DNA from: Firmicutes bacterium UBA3572
GTDB lineage: Bacteria; Bacillota; Desulfotomaculia; Desulfotomaculales; Desulforudaceae
Direction of reading: 5' to 3'
Length of the DNA: 59,938 bases
NCBI GenBank assembly: GCA_002375985.1
Contig: DFNH01000037.1
Location: 1 to 59,938, forward strand
Notes under the pieces: model-generated
What the model was told of the DNA's origin: nothing
The model's input: the letters and a program-made list of their open reading frames with translations, nothing else
Database searches by the model: none
Shown here: piece after piece, positions 28,023-36,951 of the stretch
Layout: every line of letters begins with the position of its first letter
Position numbering within the stretch: the first letter of the stretch is position 1
Made by a program: the position numbers and the translations under genes

Positions 28023-28547
28023 ATGAAAAAAGCGGTCGTTATAGGGCTGGGAGAGGTAACATGGGGCGATAGAGGTGCGGGATCGTACGTCATTGAAGTG
28101 CTGGGCCAGGAGCAATTGGGTTTTGCGGTTGAACTTGCCGATTTAGGTTCCCGGATATTTGATCTCGAGGTGCATCTTTACCAACGGGATTACGCGATTT
28201 TGGTGCAGGCCGTGACCCGGGGTTATCCCGGTGGGTATGTTTCCCAAACGGCCTACCGGAAACCGGAGCGTTTGTGGTGGGAGTTCCCCGGTAACGAGAT
28301 GCGACCGGTACTCAGAAGGTTACATCTGGCGGAACGCCTTGGCGTGATACCGCCCGAGATGACTTTTATCATTATTGAGCCGCAGATGGTGAATCAGGTC
28401 TTGGGAGTATCCAAGGAAGTCCGGCTTGCCATCCGGAAGGCGGTGCAGTTGGTGAAGAGGAACCTGGAGCAGCGCGGGTTTTTACCTTCGTCGCCGGTGA
28501 TTCCGCTGAGGCGGTACCGGTTGGATTTGCTGCGAACAACGGTCTAA
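28023..28547 (+). CDS. hydrogenase maturation protease-like protein with altered active site
   Basis: About 174 residues with the overall plan of HyaD/HybD/HycI endopeptidases: an N-terminal VVIGLGEVTWGDRGAGSYVI in place of the usual GxGNxxxxDDGxG, a middle LGSRIFDLEVHL, a strand-turn ILVQAVTRGYPGG in place of IIVDAV..GG, and the C-terminal IIIEPQMVNQVLGVS. The acidic residue after GD (HybD Glu16) is Arg here and the strand Asp (HybD Asp62) is Gln, so the nickel-binding site is not conserved. It may be a non-catalytic relative or use another chemistry. The neighbour is an [FeFe] hydrogenase, which needs no such protease. ATG 28023 (or 28020 TTG) follows AAGGATGG weakly. Confidence 0.7.
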   Translation: MKKAVVIGLGEVTWGDRGAGSYVIEVLGQEQLGFAVELADLGSRIFDLEVHLYQRDYAILVQAVTRGYPGGYVSQTAYRKPERLWWEFPGNEMRPVLRRLHLAERLGVIPPEMTFIIIEPQMVNQVLGVSKEVRLAIRKAVQLVKRNLEQRGFLPSSPVIPLRRYRLDLLRTTV

Positions 28548-28903
28548 AATCCTCTTCCCATTCCCCTCCAGAGTCCGGCTCTGCATTTCTTCCTTACCTC
28601 ACCTTAAACCCCGGAGCGGCGTACCTGGGCGAAACATATACCAGAATATGCCATATGATCCACAAAACTCTTGACAGTCCACAACCTGTATGATAGTTTT
28701 ATCGCAAGAATGTGAATATTTGGTGTTTTGTGAGTGCGGGCGAAGGAAAGCTTTGCACTTTATGTTTGTGGGGTGCTTTGCTTTATGCGGCGAGCAGGCC
28801 GAGAAGGAAGCAGGCATTATCTTAATTGAAGAAGGTGTGATGTTTGGATCAAGCTGGATAGAAAGCACTTGGGTTTTTCATTACGGAGAGGAAGTGATTA
28901 AGA
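28548..28903. other. hydrogenase upstream region
   Basis: A 356-base stretch. A TTGACA at about 28672 is followed 17 bases later by TAGTTT, a possible promoter. A 73-codon open frame ending inside hydA has no recognisable similarity and I do not call it a gene. Confidence 0.4.
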
Positions 28904-30475
28904 GTGCCTGAAAAGCCGTGTGTCAAGGATGATGCCCGAAAGGAATTGACCCGGCGGTCTTTCTTGAAACTCATGACGGGTTTAGGATTAACCGGCCTTG
29001 CAGGTGCCGCCTTGGGTGGTCTTACTGCACCTGTTGCGGGTTATATCCCGGAGTCTGATTACGGGAAACAACAACATAGGAAACGTTCTCGCGGGGGTCA
29101 CCGTCATGGTGAAGTGGTGCCAATTGCTCCTGATAATCCTTCCATTGTTTATTACCAGCAGTTTTGCAAACATGGTTCTTGTGGTGAGTGTGTCCGCGTT
29201 TGTCATGAGGTTCAGGCGGTTTTCGGTTATTGGGATCAGAGCGTGGCGCAAGAGATTGTCTGTGTTAATTGCGGGCAGTGCGCCCTTGTATGTCCCGGCA
29301 AGCATGGAATCCCCGCCATCCGGGAGCGGGACGAAACGGCGGTGGTTTTCGAAGCTTTGGCCAATCCCGATTACCACGTGGTTGTTCAGACCGCCCCGGC
29401 TACCCGGGTGGCTCTCGGAGAAGAGTTCGGGCTTGATCCCGGGGCATGGGTAACGGGGCAGCAGGTGGCGGCGCTGCGCCGTCTCGGTTTTGATGCCGTC
29501 CTTGATACCAACTTTACTGCCGACCTTACAATTATGGAGGAGACCACGGAGTTTCTCAAGCGGGTTGTTAAGGGAACATACCCGTTGCCGATGTTCACCT
29601 CCTGCAGCCCCGGTTGGGTTAAATTTATGGAGTATTTCTATCCCGATCTTATCCCGCACGTTTCGACTTGCAAGTCGCCGCAACAGATGTTCGGGGCTTT
29701 GGCCAAGACTTACTACGCTGAGGCCCGGGGACTGGATCCCGAAAAGATCTTCTCAGTATCCATCATGCCTTGCACGGCTAAGAAGTTTGAAGCCCAACGG
29801 CCTGAAATGAATGCCGCCAGCCGGTACTGGGGCAATGATTTGGTGAGCCGTGATGTTGACGTGGTTCTGACCACACGCGAATTGGCACGTATGATCAAGT
29901 TCCGGGGTATCGACTTTACCAAACTGCCGGCTGAAGACTATGACTCGTTAATGGGGGAAAGTACCGGTGCGGCCCTCATTTTTGGTGCTACGGGTGGTGT
30001 AATGGAAGCAGCACTTAGAACAGCTTATTTTTTCCTTACCGGGAAACAACCCCCTCCGGCCTTGTTGGATTTCAAGCCGGTTCGCGGCCTGAACGGGATT
30101 AAGGAAGCCTCTGTAGAGATTAACGGCGTGACGGTTAATGTGGCCGTTGCCCATGGGCTTGAGAATGCCCGCACCGTTTGCGACATGGTGCAGGCGGGCA
30201 ACCCAAGCGGCTGGCATTTTATCGAGTTCATGTCCTGTCCCGGCGGCTGTATCGGCGGCGGCGGCCAACCCAGAACGGCCGTTCCGCCAACCGATACTGT
30301 TCTCCAAGCGCGGATCGATACCCTTTATGCTAAAGACGCAGTCGAGGTCTGGCGCGAATCGTATGAGAACCCCGAAATCTTGGAGCTTTATGAGCGTTTC
30401 TTGGGGGAGCCTTACAGTAAACTTGCGAAAGAGTTGCTGCACACCACTTATAAAAGCCGCGGCCCTGTACTTTAG
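28904..30475 (+). CDS. hydA: Tat-exported [FeFe] hydrogenase
   Basis: A 523-residue iron-only hydrogenase. The N-terminus has a twin-arginine signal (TRRSFLKLMTG, then a glycine/alanine-rich hydrophobic stretch to PVAGY), so the enzyme works outside the membrane. A cysteine-rich region CKHGSCGECVRVCHE and CVNCGQCALVCP supplies [4Fe-4S] clusters. The H-cluster motifs are TSCSPGW (near 232), MPCTAKKFEAQRPE (near 288) and FMSCPGGCIGGGGQP (near 442). The end (LLHTTYKSR) is the small-subunit domain fused in one chain. It probably oxidises H2 and passes electrons to a membrane partner. The start is GTG behind AGGAAGTG. No maturase gene (hydE/F/G) is in the window. Confidence 0.95.
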   Translation: MPEKPCVKDDARKELTRRSFLKLMTGLGLTGLAGAALGGLTAPVAGYIPESDYGKQQHRKRSRGGHRHGEVVPIAPDNPSIVYYQQFCKHGSCGECVRVCHEVQAVFGYWDQSVAQEIVCVNCGQCALVCPGKHGIPAIRERDETAVVFEALANPDYHVVVQTAPATRVALGEEFGLDPGAWVTGQQVAALRRLGFDAVLDTNFTADLTIMEETTEFLKRVVKGTYPLPMFTSCSPGWVKFMEYFYPDLIPHVSTCKSPQQMFGALAKTYYAEARGLDPEKIFSVSIMPCTAKKFEAQRPEMNAASRYWGNDLVSRDVDVVLTTRELARMIKFRGIDFTKLPAEDYDSLMGESTGAALIFGATGGVMEAALRTAYFFLTGKQPPPALLDFKPVRGLNGIKEASVEINGVTVNVAVAHGLENARTVCDMVQAGNPSGWHFIEFMSCPGGCIGGGGQPRTAVPPTDTVLQARIDTLYAKDAVEVWRESYENPEILELYERFLGEPYSKLAKELLHTTYKSRGPVL

Positions 30476-30990
30476 GTCCACTACGCCCTCAATGCGGTAG
30501 CGGCCATGCCGCAATTGCTGCGTGAAGCAACCAGGCACGGGTGCCCGAAAAAGCCGCTGGGATTTGTCCCACGGCGGAGTGTCACCACCTGCACAGGACC
30601 GAAATGCTGTGGATGTTTGCCGGCAATGCACTTTATTATCTGACCGCCGTGCTCCTGGCCTTTATCTATCTATATATAATAGACCGGCGGGCTTTCTGTA
30701 AGCTTGTTTGCCCGGTGCCGGTGGTAATGAAACCGCCGGCTGCGGTAGCATTGATCACTGTTGCACCGCCCGGAAAACCGGAGGCGGCCTGTGTATGGAA
30801 TGCCAGTTGGTCTGCCCCAGGTGAGTTTTATCCCTGGGAGGAATTTCGCGGTTACCAAGTGGACCGGGGAGAGATTGTGTTGTTACCCGCAACGGAGGCA
30901 CCCGGAGGGGAGACCGGCACGGAGAAGAAGGGGTGGTTGAGTGACGTCCACCATTTTTTCGCCGGCGCGGTGTTCTTGGCGCAGGCATAG
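30476..30990 (+). pseudogene. remnant of a NapH-like 4Fe-4S membrane protein
   Basis: Pieces of a polyferredoxin membrane protein appear in different frames: a membrane helix ALYYLTAVLLAFIYLYII, then RRAFCKLVCPVPVVMKP (typical of NapH/NosR-like proteins), then in another frame GGLCMECQLVCPR followed by a stop. The open frame 30541-30990 keeps only the first part. The frameshift between the two cysteine motifs and loss of the C-terminus suggest decay. It lies 66 bases past hydA, so it may once have linked the exported hydrogenase to the membrane. Confidence 0.6.
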
Positions 30991-31018
30991 GTCAAGCTTT
31001 TTACGGCCGCCAAACCAT

Positions 31019-31047
31019 TTGCGTTGGCGGACCTCCCATGATATAAT
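31019..31047 (+). promoter_or_regulatory. promoter of the second tRNA-Asn
   Basis: TTGCGT and a perfect TATAAT with a 17-base spacer end 12 bases before the tRNA. The -35 box lies within an inverted repeat (GCCGCCAA / TTGGCGGAC). Confidence 0.65.
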
Positions 31048-31059
31048 GACAATTGCCGT

Positions 31060-31134
31060 TCCGCGATAGCTCAACGGTAGAGCATCCGGCTGTTAACCGG
31101 AGGGTTGTAGGTTCGAATCCTACTCGCGGAGCCA
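31060..31134 (+). tRNA. tRNA-Asn (GTT), second copy
   Basis: Same acceptor, T and D arms as the copy at 80-154, with CCA encoded. Only the first anticodon-stem pair differs (T-A instead of A-T), a compensatory swap that keeps the stem. Confidence 0.97.
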
Positions 31135-31149
31135 TACTCAGAAACAAGC

Positions 31150-31181
31150 ACCGTCACCTGCCCAGGGGTGGCGGTTTTTTG
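31150..31181 (+). terminator. terminator after tRNA-Asn
   Basis: Stem CCGTCACCT / AGGGGTGGCGG is followed by six T, 16 bases after the CCA. Confidence 0.75.
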
Positions 31182-31267
31182 CTTTCCGGAACCGCCAAGT
31201 GCGGGCTTGTTTACGCCCGCCGGCCTTTTTGGTATGATGACTTAAGCCTAATTCAAGGGTGTTGATT

Positions 31268-33022
31268 ATGCTCGCGAACCTGCACGAATTTGTGGCGCTG
31301 TTGCGCAAGGAGAACGATCTGGTCGAAATCACAGCCGAGGTCGACCCCTACCTGGAGATTCCGGAGATTCACCGGCGGGTGATCGCCGCGGGCGGGCCGG
31401 CGCTGTTGTTTCGGCGGCCAAAGGGTAGCCCCTTCCCCGTGCTTACGAATATGTTCGGGACGGTAAAACGGATCGAGATGGCCTTCGGCCCGCGCCCGGC
31501 GCAATTGGTACGGGATGCGGTGCATCTGGCGGAAACTTTACTACCGCCCAGGCCGGCGGCTGTGTGGGCGGCGCGCCGTACCCTGCGTGACCTGCTGCGC
31601 CTCGGGACCAGGCGGGTCCGCCGGGGGCCGGTGACCGAGGTGATTGAACGGCCGCCGCGGCTGGACCTGCTGCCAATGCTTACCGGCTGGCCGGAGGACG
31701 GGGGTGCTTTTCTTACCCTGCCGTTGGTATACACCGAACATCCGGAAACCGGTAAGCACAACCTGGGGATGTACCGTGTCCAGCGCTACGATGCGACTAC
31801 CGCCGGTATGCACTGGCAAATTGGTAAGGGCGGTGGATTCCATTACCACGTGGCCGAACAAAGGGGCGAGCCTTTGCCGGTGACCGTGTTCCTGGGCGGT
31901 CCGCCGGCCCTGATCCTGGCGGCCATCGCGCCGCTGCCCGAAGACGTTCCGGAGTTGGTGTTCGCCTCCCTGTTGGCCGGGCGCAAGCTGCACCTGGTAG
32001 AAAACCCCGACGGCGGTCATCCCCTGGTGGCCGAATGTGAGTTTGCCCTCTGCGGGCGGGTGCCGCCGCACGAACGCCGTCCGGAGGGACCGTTTGGGGA
32101 CCACTACGGTTATTATTCGCTGGCCCACGACTTTCCGGTGTTCCACGTGGAAACCGTTTACCGGCGCAAGGAGGCCATTTACCCGGCCACGGTGGTGGGC
32201 AAGCCCCGGCAGGAGGACTACTACATCGGGGAGTATTTGACCGAGTTGATGAGCCCGCTGTTCCCGCTGGTCATGCCGTCGGTGCGCAAGCTGTGGACCT
32301 ACGGCGAGACCGGTTTTCACCCCCTGGCTGCCGCCGTGGTCAAGGAGCGTTACGCCCGGGAGGCGCTGGTTTCGGCTTTCCGAATTCTCGGCGAGGGTCA
32401 GCTTTCCCTGACCAAGTTCCTGATCCTGACCGACGAGATGCAGGACCTGAAGGATTTCCGGGGTCTTCTCACCCATGTTCTGGCCCGGACACACTGGGAG
32501 ACCGACTTCTTTATCCTGGACAACCTGGCCATGGACACCCTGGACTACGCCGGGCCGGAATTGAACCGGGGTTCCAAGGCCATCCTGATGGGCCTGGGCC
32601 CGGCACACCGGGAACTGCCCGCCGCTTTCACCGGAGAACTGCCGGCGGGCCTTTCGGCTGCTGAAACCTTCTGCCCGGGCTGCCTGGTGGTGGCCGGGAC
32701 GGCGCACGCCGATGCCCCGGATTTGGCGGCCCGCGTGGCCGCGCACCCGGTTTTCGCGCCCTGGCCGCTGATCATTGTCGCCGACCGGGCGGACATCGCC
32801 CGGGACCAGACACAGTTTTTGTGGACCGTGTTCACCCGGTTTGAGCCGGCGGCCGATATCTACGCGGCCGGTACCGAAGTGCGGCGCCACCACCTGCGGT
32901 ACACCAGTCCGGTGGTGATCGACGCCCGGATGAAGCGGGCCTACCCGCCGGAGGTGGAGCCGCTGCCGGAAACGGTGGCCCTAGTCGACCGGCGTTGGAA
33001 GGAGTATTTCGACGGGGTATAA
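31268..33022 (+). CDS. ubiD: UbiD family decarboxylase
   Basis: A 584-residue prenyl-FMN-dependent decarboxylase. The family signatures are present: FGTVKRIEMAFG, GKHNLGMYRVQ, MHWQIGKGGGFHYHVAE, ERRPEGPFGDHYGYYS (with conserved acidic residues) and the C-terminal IDARMKR. It removes a carboxylate from an aromatic or unsaturated acid, as in menaquinone synthesis or aromatic degradation; the substrate is not clear from context. The flavin prenyltransferase UbiX is not in this window. ATG is preceded by AAGGGTG; a longer TTG frame is less likely. Confidence 0.93.
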   Translation: MLANLHEFVALLRKENDLVEITAEVDPYLEIPEIHRRVIAAGGPALLFRRPKGSPFPVLTNMFGTVKRIEMAFGPRPAQLVRDAVHLAETLLPPRPAAVWAARRTLRDLLRLGTRRVRRGPVTEVIERPPRLDLLPMLTGWPEDGGAFLTLPLVYTEHPETGKHNLGMYRVQRYDATTAGMHWQIGKGGGFHYHVAEQRGEPLPVTVFLGGPPALILAAIAPLPEDVPELVFASLLAGRKLHLVENPDGGHPLVAECEFALCGRVPPHERRPEGPFGDHYGYYSLAHDFPVFHVETVYRRKEAIYPATVVGKPRQEDYYIGEYLTELMSPLFPLVMPSVRKLWTYGETGFHPLAAAVVKERYAREALVSAFRILGEGQLSLTKFLILTDEMQDLKDFRGLLTHVLARTHWETDFFILDNLAMDTLDYAGPELNRGSKAILMGLGPAHRELPAAFTGELPAGLSAAETFCPGCLVVAGTAHADAPDLAARVAAHPVFAPWPLIIVADRADIARDQTQFLWTVFTRFEPAADIYAAGTEVRRHHLRYTSPVVIDARMKRAYPPEVEPLPETVALVDRRWKEYFDGV

Positions 33023-33124
33023 GGAGGCCGCCGGCGCACACCCGTAAAGTGTTTCAGCAGAAACTACCAAAGCTGATGTGCTGGTATTGACGGGCGAATC
33101 TGTCCCGGTTAGGAAGGGAGCGCG

Positions 33125-33433
33125 ATGGATTGGGATTTGGGTCCGCTGGACGTAATCACTCTGGGGCTGGGGCTCGTGCTGATCTCCACCGGTAACCTGA
33201 TTATGTTCGCAGACCGGATTGCCCGGGCAGCCGGGATACCCATTCGGGGCATCGCCAACCCCGCCGGCTTGTTTATGTTCGCCGGCCTCTGGGTTTTTGG
33301 TCTGGGGATACTCACCGCCCTTTTTCCCGTGGGGATCCGATTAATCGGCGAGTATTACGGCTGGGCGTTACTGGTGCTGGCCGTACTGGGCTTGGTGCGC
33401 TTGGGCACCGGCTATCGCAGGTTCCTGGACTAA
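33125..33433 (+). CDS. small membrane protein of unknown function
   Basis: A 102-residue protein with three predicted membrane segments (about residues 10-28, 45-63 and 80-95) and no recognised motif. A good GGAAGGGAG site precedes the ATG. It lies 102 bases after UbiD, in the same direction, and converges with ablB. Confidence 0.7.
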   Translation: MDWDLGPLDVITLGLGLVLISTGNLIMFADRIARAAGIPIRGIANPAGLFMFAGLWVFGLGILTALFPVGIRLIGEYYGWALLVLAVLGLVRLGTGYRRFLD

Positions 33434-33445
33434 CGACTGCCGGTT

Positions 33446-34303
33446 TTAGGTCACGGGGTATTTCACCCAAAGATGGAGATCCTCGTAACGCCCGCCGATG
33501 TGGGCATTGTTGATGAGGGTTCCTCCGTGCCGGTAACCGAGGCGGTGAAAAACGAGGTTCATACCGTAGGAACCGGCCCGGGACAGGCTCCAGAAGCAAC
33601 GATAACCGCGGGCGGCGCACTCCTCTTCCAGGGCGGCGATCAGCTGGCTGGCCAGGCCCTGCCCCCGGTAGTCCGGATGTGTGGCGCAGTCGGTCATCTC
33701 GGCATGCCGTTGCGCCGGGTCCGTTTCGGCCGCCGCCGCGCCTACAATACGTCCGTTGTGCCGTGCTACCTGGAAGATGGTGCCCAGCCGCATAGACAGC
33801 GCCAGGTATTCCGGATCGTTGATCGGGGTGGGGTAGGACGCGAATACGCGATCAAAAAGCGCGGCCAATTCCGGAATATCCCCCCAAGCGGCCGGGCGCA
33901 GCTCGAAGCCGGGCTCCGGGGCGGCCGGCGCTTTGCGGGGCTGGCGCTGAATGTCGGCCAACATCGCCAGTTCTTCGTCCAGCAGCGTGCTTTTTCGCCT
34001 TTGGGGGCAAAGGTAGCGTACGAGGAAATAGGCTGTTTCACCGCGGAAAAAGCCCTCGGCGCGCGCCTCGTTTATAAACCCCGTGGCGGCTAGCGCGGCC
34101 GCATCCGCCTCCCGGGTGGGGACGATGATCTTGCCGAAACCTTTGGCCCGTGCATGCCGGTCCACGTAATTCGCGAAGTCCGTCCAGTCCTGTACCCGGT
34201 ACGCGAACACCCACAGCCGTTTATTGGTATGGTCATTGTGGGCGTGCAGGCAAAACCCTTTGTGCTCCTCCCGGAGCAAGTCGTCGTTATCGGTAAAAAG
34301 CAA
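33446..34303 (-). CDS. ablB: beta-lysine N6-acetyltransferase
   Basis: A 285-residue GNAT protein. The acetyl-CoA-binding motif A is YRGQGLASQLI, preceded by AEMTDCATHPD; the end reads MNLVFHRLGYRHGGTLINNA and YEDLHLWVKYP, typical of AblB. With AblA it makes N-epsilon-acetyl-beta-lysine, a compatible solute of methanogens and some bacteria under osmotic stress. The start is TTG behind AAGGAG with a stop just upstream. Unlike the usual ablA-ablB operon, it is divergent from ablA with 102 bases between. Confidence 0.88.
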   Translation of the reverse strand: MLFTDNDDLLREEHKGFCLHAHNDHTNKRLWVFAYRVQDWTDFANYVDRHARAKGFGKIIVPTREADAAALAATGFINEARAEGFFRGETAYFLVRYLCPQRRKSTLLDEELAMLADIQRQPRKAPAAPEPGFELRPAAWGDIPELAALFDRVFASYPTPINDPEYLALSMRLGTIFQVARHNGRIVGAAAAETDPAQRHAEMTDCATHPDYRGQGLASQLIAALEEECAARGYRCFWSLSRAGSYGMNLVFHRLGYRHGGTLINNAHIGGRYEDLHLWVKYPVT

Positions 34304-34405
34304 GTGCCGGTCACTCCTTCACCGTTTTGCAATTAACCTTTCCGTCTTCGCTGTTCCGTATAGCCCCTCCGACTCCGGCAAAAACTACGCCGGAGGTGGC
34401 TATCT

Positions 34406-35677
34406 TTGGCTTTACCAACCGCGGCTTCCCGTAACCGGGGTCCCTGGCAAGACGTGCCGGACAGCGCCTGGAACGACTGGCGCTGGCAATTGGCCAACCG
34501 CGTTACCCGGCTGGAAGAACTGCGGTCGATCATTAACCTGACCGCCGAAGAGGAGGAGGGGGTGCGCCGCTGCCTGCAGATCCTGCGGATGGCGATCACG
34601 CCGTATTACGCCAGTCTGATGGACCCGGATGATCCGGGATGTCCCATTCGCAAGCAGGCGGTGCCGGTGGCCGCCGAGCTGCAGTCCGGACGGGCCGAGA
34701 GCGAGGACCCGCTGTATGAAGACGTGGATTCGCCGGTCCCCGGGATTACCCACCGCTATCCGGACCGGGTGCTGTTCCTGGTTACCGATCGGTGCGCCGT
34801 GTACTGTCGCCACTGTACCCGGCGCCGCCTCGCCGGCAAGACCGACCGCGCCCTGCCCCCCGCTCAGATCGAAGGTGCTCTGGATTATATCCGTAAAACC
34901 CCGGCCGTCAGGGACGTGCTTCTTTCCGGGGGCGACAGCCTGCTCCTGCCGGAAGACCGGCTGGGCGACATTCTGGAGCGGCTGCGGGCGATCGACCATG
35001 TGGAAATCATCCGCATCGGCACCCGCACGCCGGTAGTGGTGCCGCACCGAGTCACGCCGGCGCTCTGCGCGCTGCTGCGCCGCTTTCACCCGCTCTACGT
35101 GAACACCCACTTCAATCATCCGCGAGAAATCACCCCGGAAGCCGTCGCGGCCTGCGGAGAACTGGCGGACGCCGGCATTCCGCTGGGCAACCAAAACGTG
35201 TTGCTGCGCGGGGTGAACGACTGTCCGTACATCATCAAGGATCTGATGCACGCGCTTTTGCGTATGCGGGTGCGTCCCTACTATCTTTACCAGTGCGACC
35301 TTTCCCCGGGCCTGGAACACTTCCGGACCACGGTGGCCAGGGGGATCGAGATCACCGAGCTTCTGCGCGGCCATACCTCGGGCCTGGCTGTACCTACCTA
35401 CGTGGTGGACGCCCCGGGCGGTGGTGGAAAAATCCCGGTCGCGCCGCAGTACCTGATTTCTCAGGCCGAGGGCAAGGTTATCCTGCGCAACTACGAGGGG
35501 TTGATCACGGCCTACAGCGAACCACAAGCCCAACCCGACGCCTGCCGCGACTGCAAGAATTGCAAGCGCTTAGCTTACCGCGAAAGAATCGGGTTGGAGA
35601 AACTGTTCGCCGGCTCCCAGATCAGCCTGGTGCCCAAGGACTTGGCGCGGGAGGGCCGGCGCCGGACCTACTGTTAG
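34406..35677 (+). CDS. ablA: lysine 2,3-aminomutase
   Basis: A 423-residue radical-SAM aminomutase of the KamA family. The [4Fe-4S] motif CxxxCxxC lies in DRCAVYCRHCTRRR; the PLP-binding region has VDAPGGGGKIPV; the C-terminus has clustered cysteines (CRDCKNC) that bind zinc in the clostridial enzyme. It converts L-lysine to L-beta-lysine, the first step to N-acetyl-beta-lysine with AblB. The start is TTG eight bases after GGAGGTGG. Its stop overlaps that of the convergent HAD gene by four bases. Confidence 0.92.
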   Translation: MALPTAASRNRGPWQDVPDSAWNDWRWQLANRVTRLEELRSIINLTAEEEEGVRRCLQILRMAITPYYASLMDPDDPGCPIRKQAVPVAAELQSGRAESEDPLYEDVDSPVPGITHRYPDRVLFLVTDRCAVYCRHCTRRRLAGKTDRALPPAQIEGALDYIRKTPAVRDVLLSGGDSLLLPEDRLGDILERLRAIDHVEIIRIGTRTPVVVPHRVTPALCALLRRFHPLYVNTHFNHPREITPEAVAACGELADAGIPLGNQNVLLRGVNDCPYIIKDLMHALLRMRVRPYYLYQCDLSPGLEHFRTTVARGIEITELLRGHTSGLAVPTYVVDAPGGGGKIPVAPQYLISQAEGKVILRNYEGLITAYSEPQAQPDACRDCKNCKRLAYRERIGLEKLFAGSQISLVPKDLAREGRRRTYC

Positions 35678-36411
35678 TTGGCGGCCGCGTTGCGCTTTTC
35701 CCCCAGTTTCGCCTCCAAAAAGCCCGGCAGGTCTGCCAGCCGCCCCTGGTAGTCGGGTCGGCGCTGCGTACCGTCGCGGGGCACCAGGCAGTCCAGTACC
35801 AGGTAGGTGGTGATGCCCAGGTCCTGGGCCACCAGGTCTTCGGCGGGGTCGTTGCCCACCATCAGGCAATCTTCCGGCTTCGCCCCGATATAGTCCAGAA
35901 TCTGCCGGTAGTACTCTTGTTTTGGCTTACAGGAATGCATATTCTCGTAAGTCGTCACCAGCCGGAACGGAATTCCGGCGATCCCGGCCCAGCGCAGGCG
36001 CTCCTCGATGGCGATCCGCGGGAAAATCGGGTTGGTGGCGATTACCAGCTGGGCCCCCAGTTCCAGGGCGCGGGCGCAAATCGCCCGGGCGATCGGGGTG
36101 GGCCGTGCCACCGGTGCCAGCTTAGGAAACTGCTCCCGGTAAAACCGCTCCAGCACCGGCACCACCTTGTCTTTACCCAAGCCGGTGCGCGGAATGAAGT
36201 CGTCCCAGAACACCTCTTCATTTGTGCGCCTGGGATCCTGGTCTTCGATCATAACCCGGGTGGAAGCCAGCAGGCATTTGAGAAAACGGTCCGGGGCCAT
36301 GTAGGGTGCCATCCAGGTAGACACGGCTTGAAGGTAGGCGTTCAAGAATTCCTGCATGTCCATGGGCAAGAGGGTACCGTCCAAGTCCAGGAGCAAGTGA
36401 TTGTAAGACAT
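35674..36411 (-). CDS. HAD family hydrolase
   Basis: A 245-residue haloacid-dehalogenase-type phosphatase. Motif I is LLLDLDGTLLP (nucleophile Asp near residue 9), motif II VIATNP, motif III Lys in HSCKPKQEYY, and motif IV MVGNDPAEDL. The cap is helical (subclass I). The substrate is unknown. GGGGGGATACC precedes the ATG. It probably is a single-gene transcript. Confidence 0.88.
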   Translation of the reverse strand: MSYNHLLLDLDGTLLPMDMQEFLNAYLQAVSTWMAPYMAPDRFLKCLLASTRVMIEDQDPRRTNEEVFWDDFIPRTGLGKDKVVPVLERFYREQFPKLAPVARPTPIARAICARALELGAQLVIATNPIFPRIAIEERLRWAGIAGIPFRLVTTYENMHSCKPKQEYYRQILDYIGAKPEDCLMVGNDPAEDLVAQDLGITTYLVLDCLVPRDGTQRRPDYQGRLADLPGFLEAKLGEKRNAAAN

Positions 36412-36552
36412 GGTATCCCCCCGTCCTGCCCATTATACCAGGCTTTCCCGCCCGAAACCAAGAACCAAAAATCGTTAGTGAGTCAGAAGAGCCGTTGTCC
36501 GCCTGGATGGTGGAAATTGCCATTGTCGGTGAGGTATGTTTTACCCGCCACG

Positions 36553-36951
36553 TTACGGGTTCATGGTTGCTGCCAGGCACTCCCGGCAGATGCCCTTCAA
36601 ATGGAGGTGGCATTCAAAAACCCGGTGTCCTTCGATCATCTCTTGCGCGCACAAAGTGATGGGCAGGTGCAGATCCAGCACCCGTCCGCAGCGAAGACAC
36701 TTAAAATGCGGGTGTGGTGTAGTGTTAAAATCGTATCTCCGCTCGTTTTCGTCGTCGATTATCAGTGAGGAGACAATACCTCTCTCCAAAAAAAGGCTTA
36801 ATATGTTGTAAACAGTAGTTTTAGAAAGAGTTGGCAGTTGCTGCGCAAGAGCTTTATAAACCATGTCTGCGGTCGGATGCGTCTTGGACCGCATTAAATA
36901 CGCCAATACTTGCAAGCGGTGGTGAGACGGCCGGACGGCCTTTTTTCGCAA
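36553..36951 (-). CDS. perR: Fur family regulator, PerR-like
   Basis: A 132-residue (or slightly longer) repressor: winged helix RPSHHRLQVLAYL and KTTVYNILSLFLERGIV, then the zinc-binding FKCLRCGRV and CRECLA cysteine pairs. It ends the oxygen-defence operon, so a peroxide-sensing PerR role is likely, but Fur and PerR cannot be separated for certain by eye. No ATG is available: the frame extends upstream through KVKTTDIKEYL, and TTG 36951 is the nearest regular start although it cuts part of the usual first helix. An AAAGGGG lies 30 bases before it, so a non-standard start further up is possible. Confidence 0.8.
   Translation of the reverse strand: MRKKAVRPSHHRLQVLAYLMRSKTHPTADMVYKALAQQLPTLSKTTVYNILSLFLERGIVSSLIIDDENERRYDFNTTPHPHFKCLRCGRVLDLHLPITLCAQEMIEGHRVFECHLHLKGICRECLAATMNP

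Noticed and set aside
28690..28911. A 73-codon frame overlapping the hydA start
   Set aside because: No ribosome site, no similarity, unusual Cys/Met-rich content; it covers the likely hydA leader.
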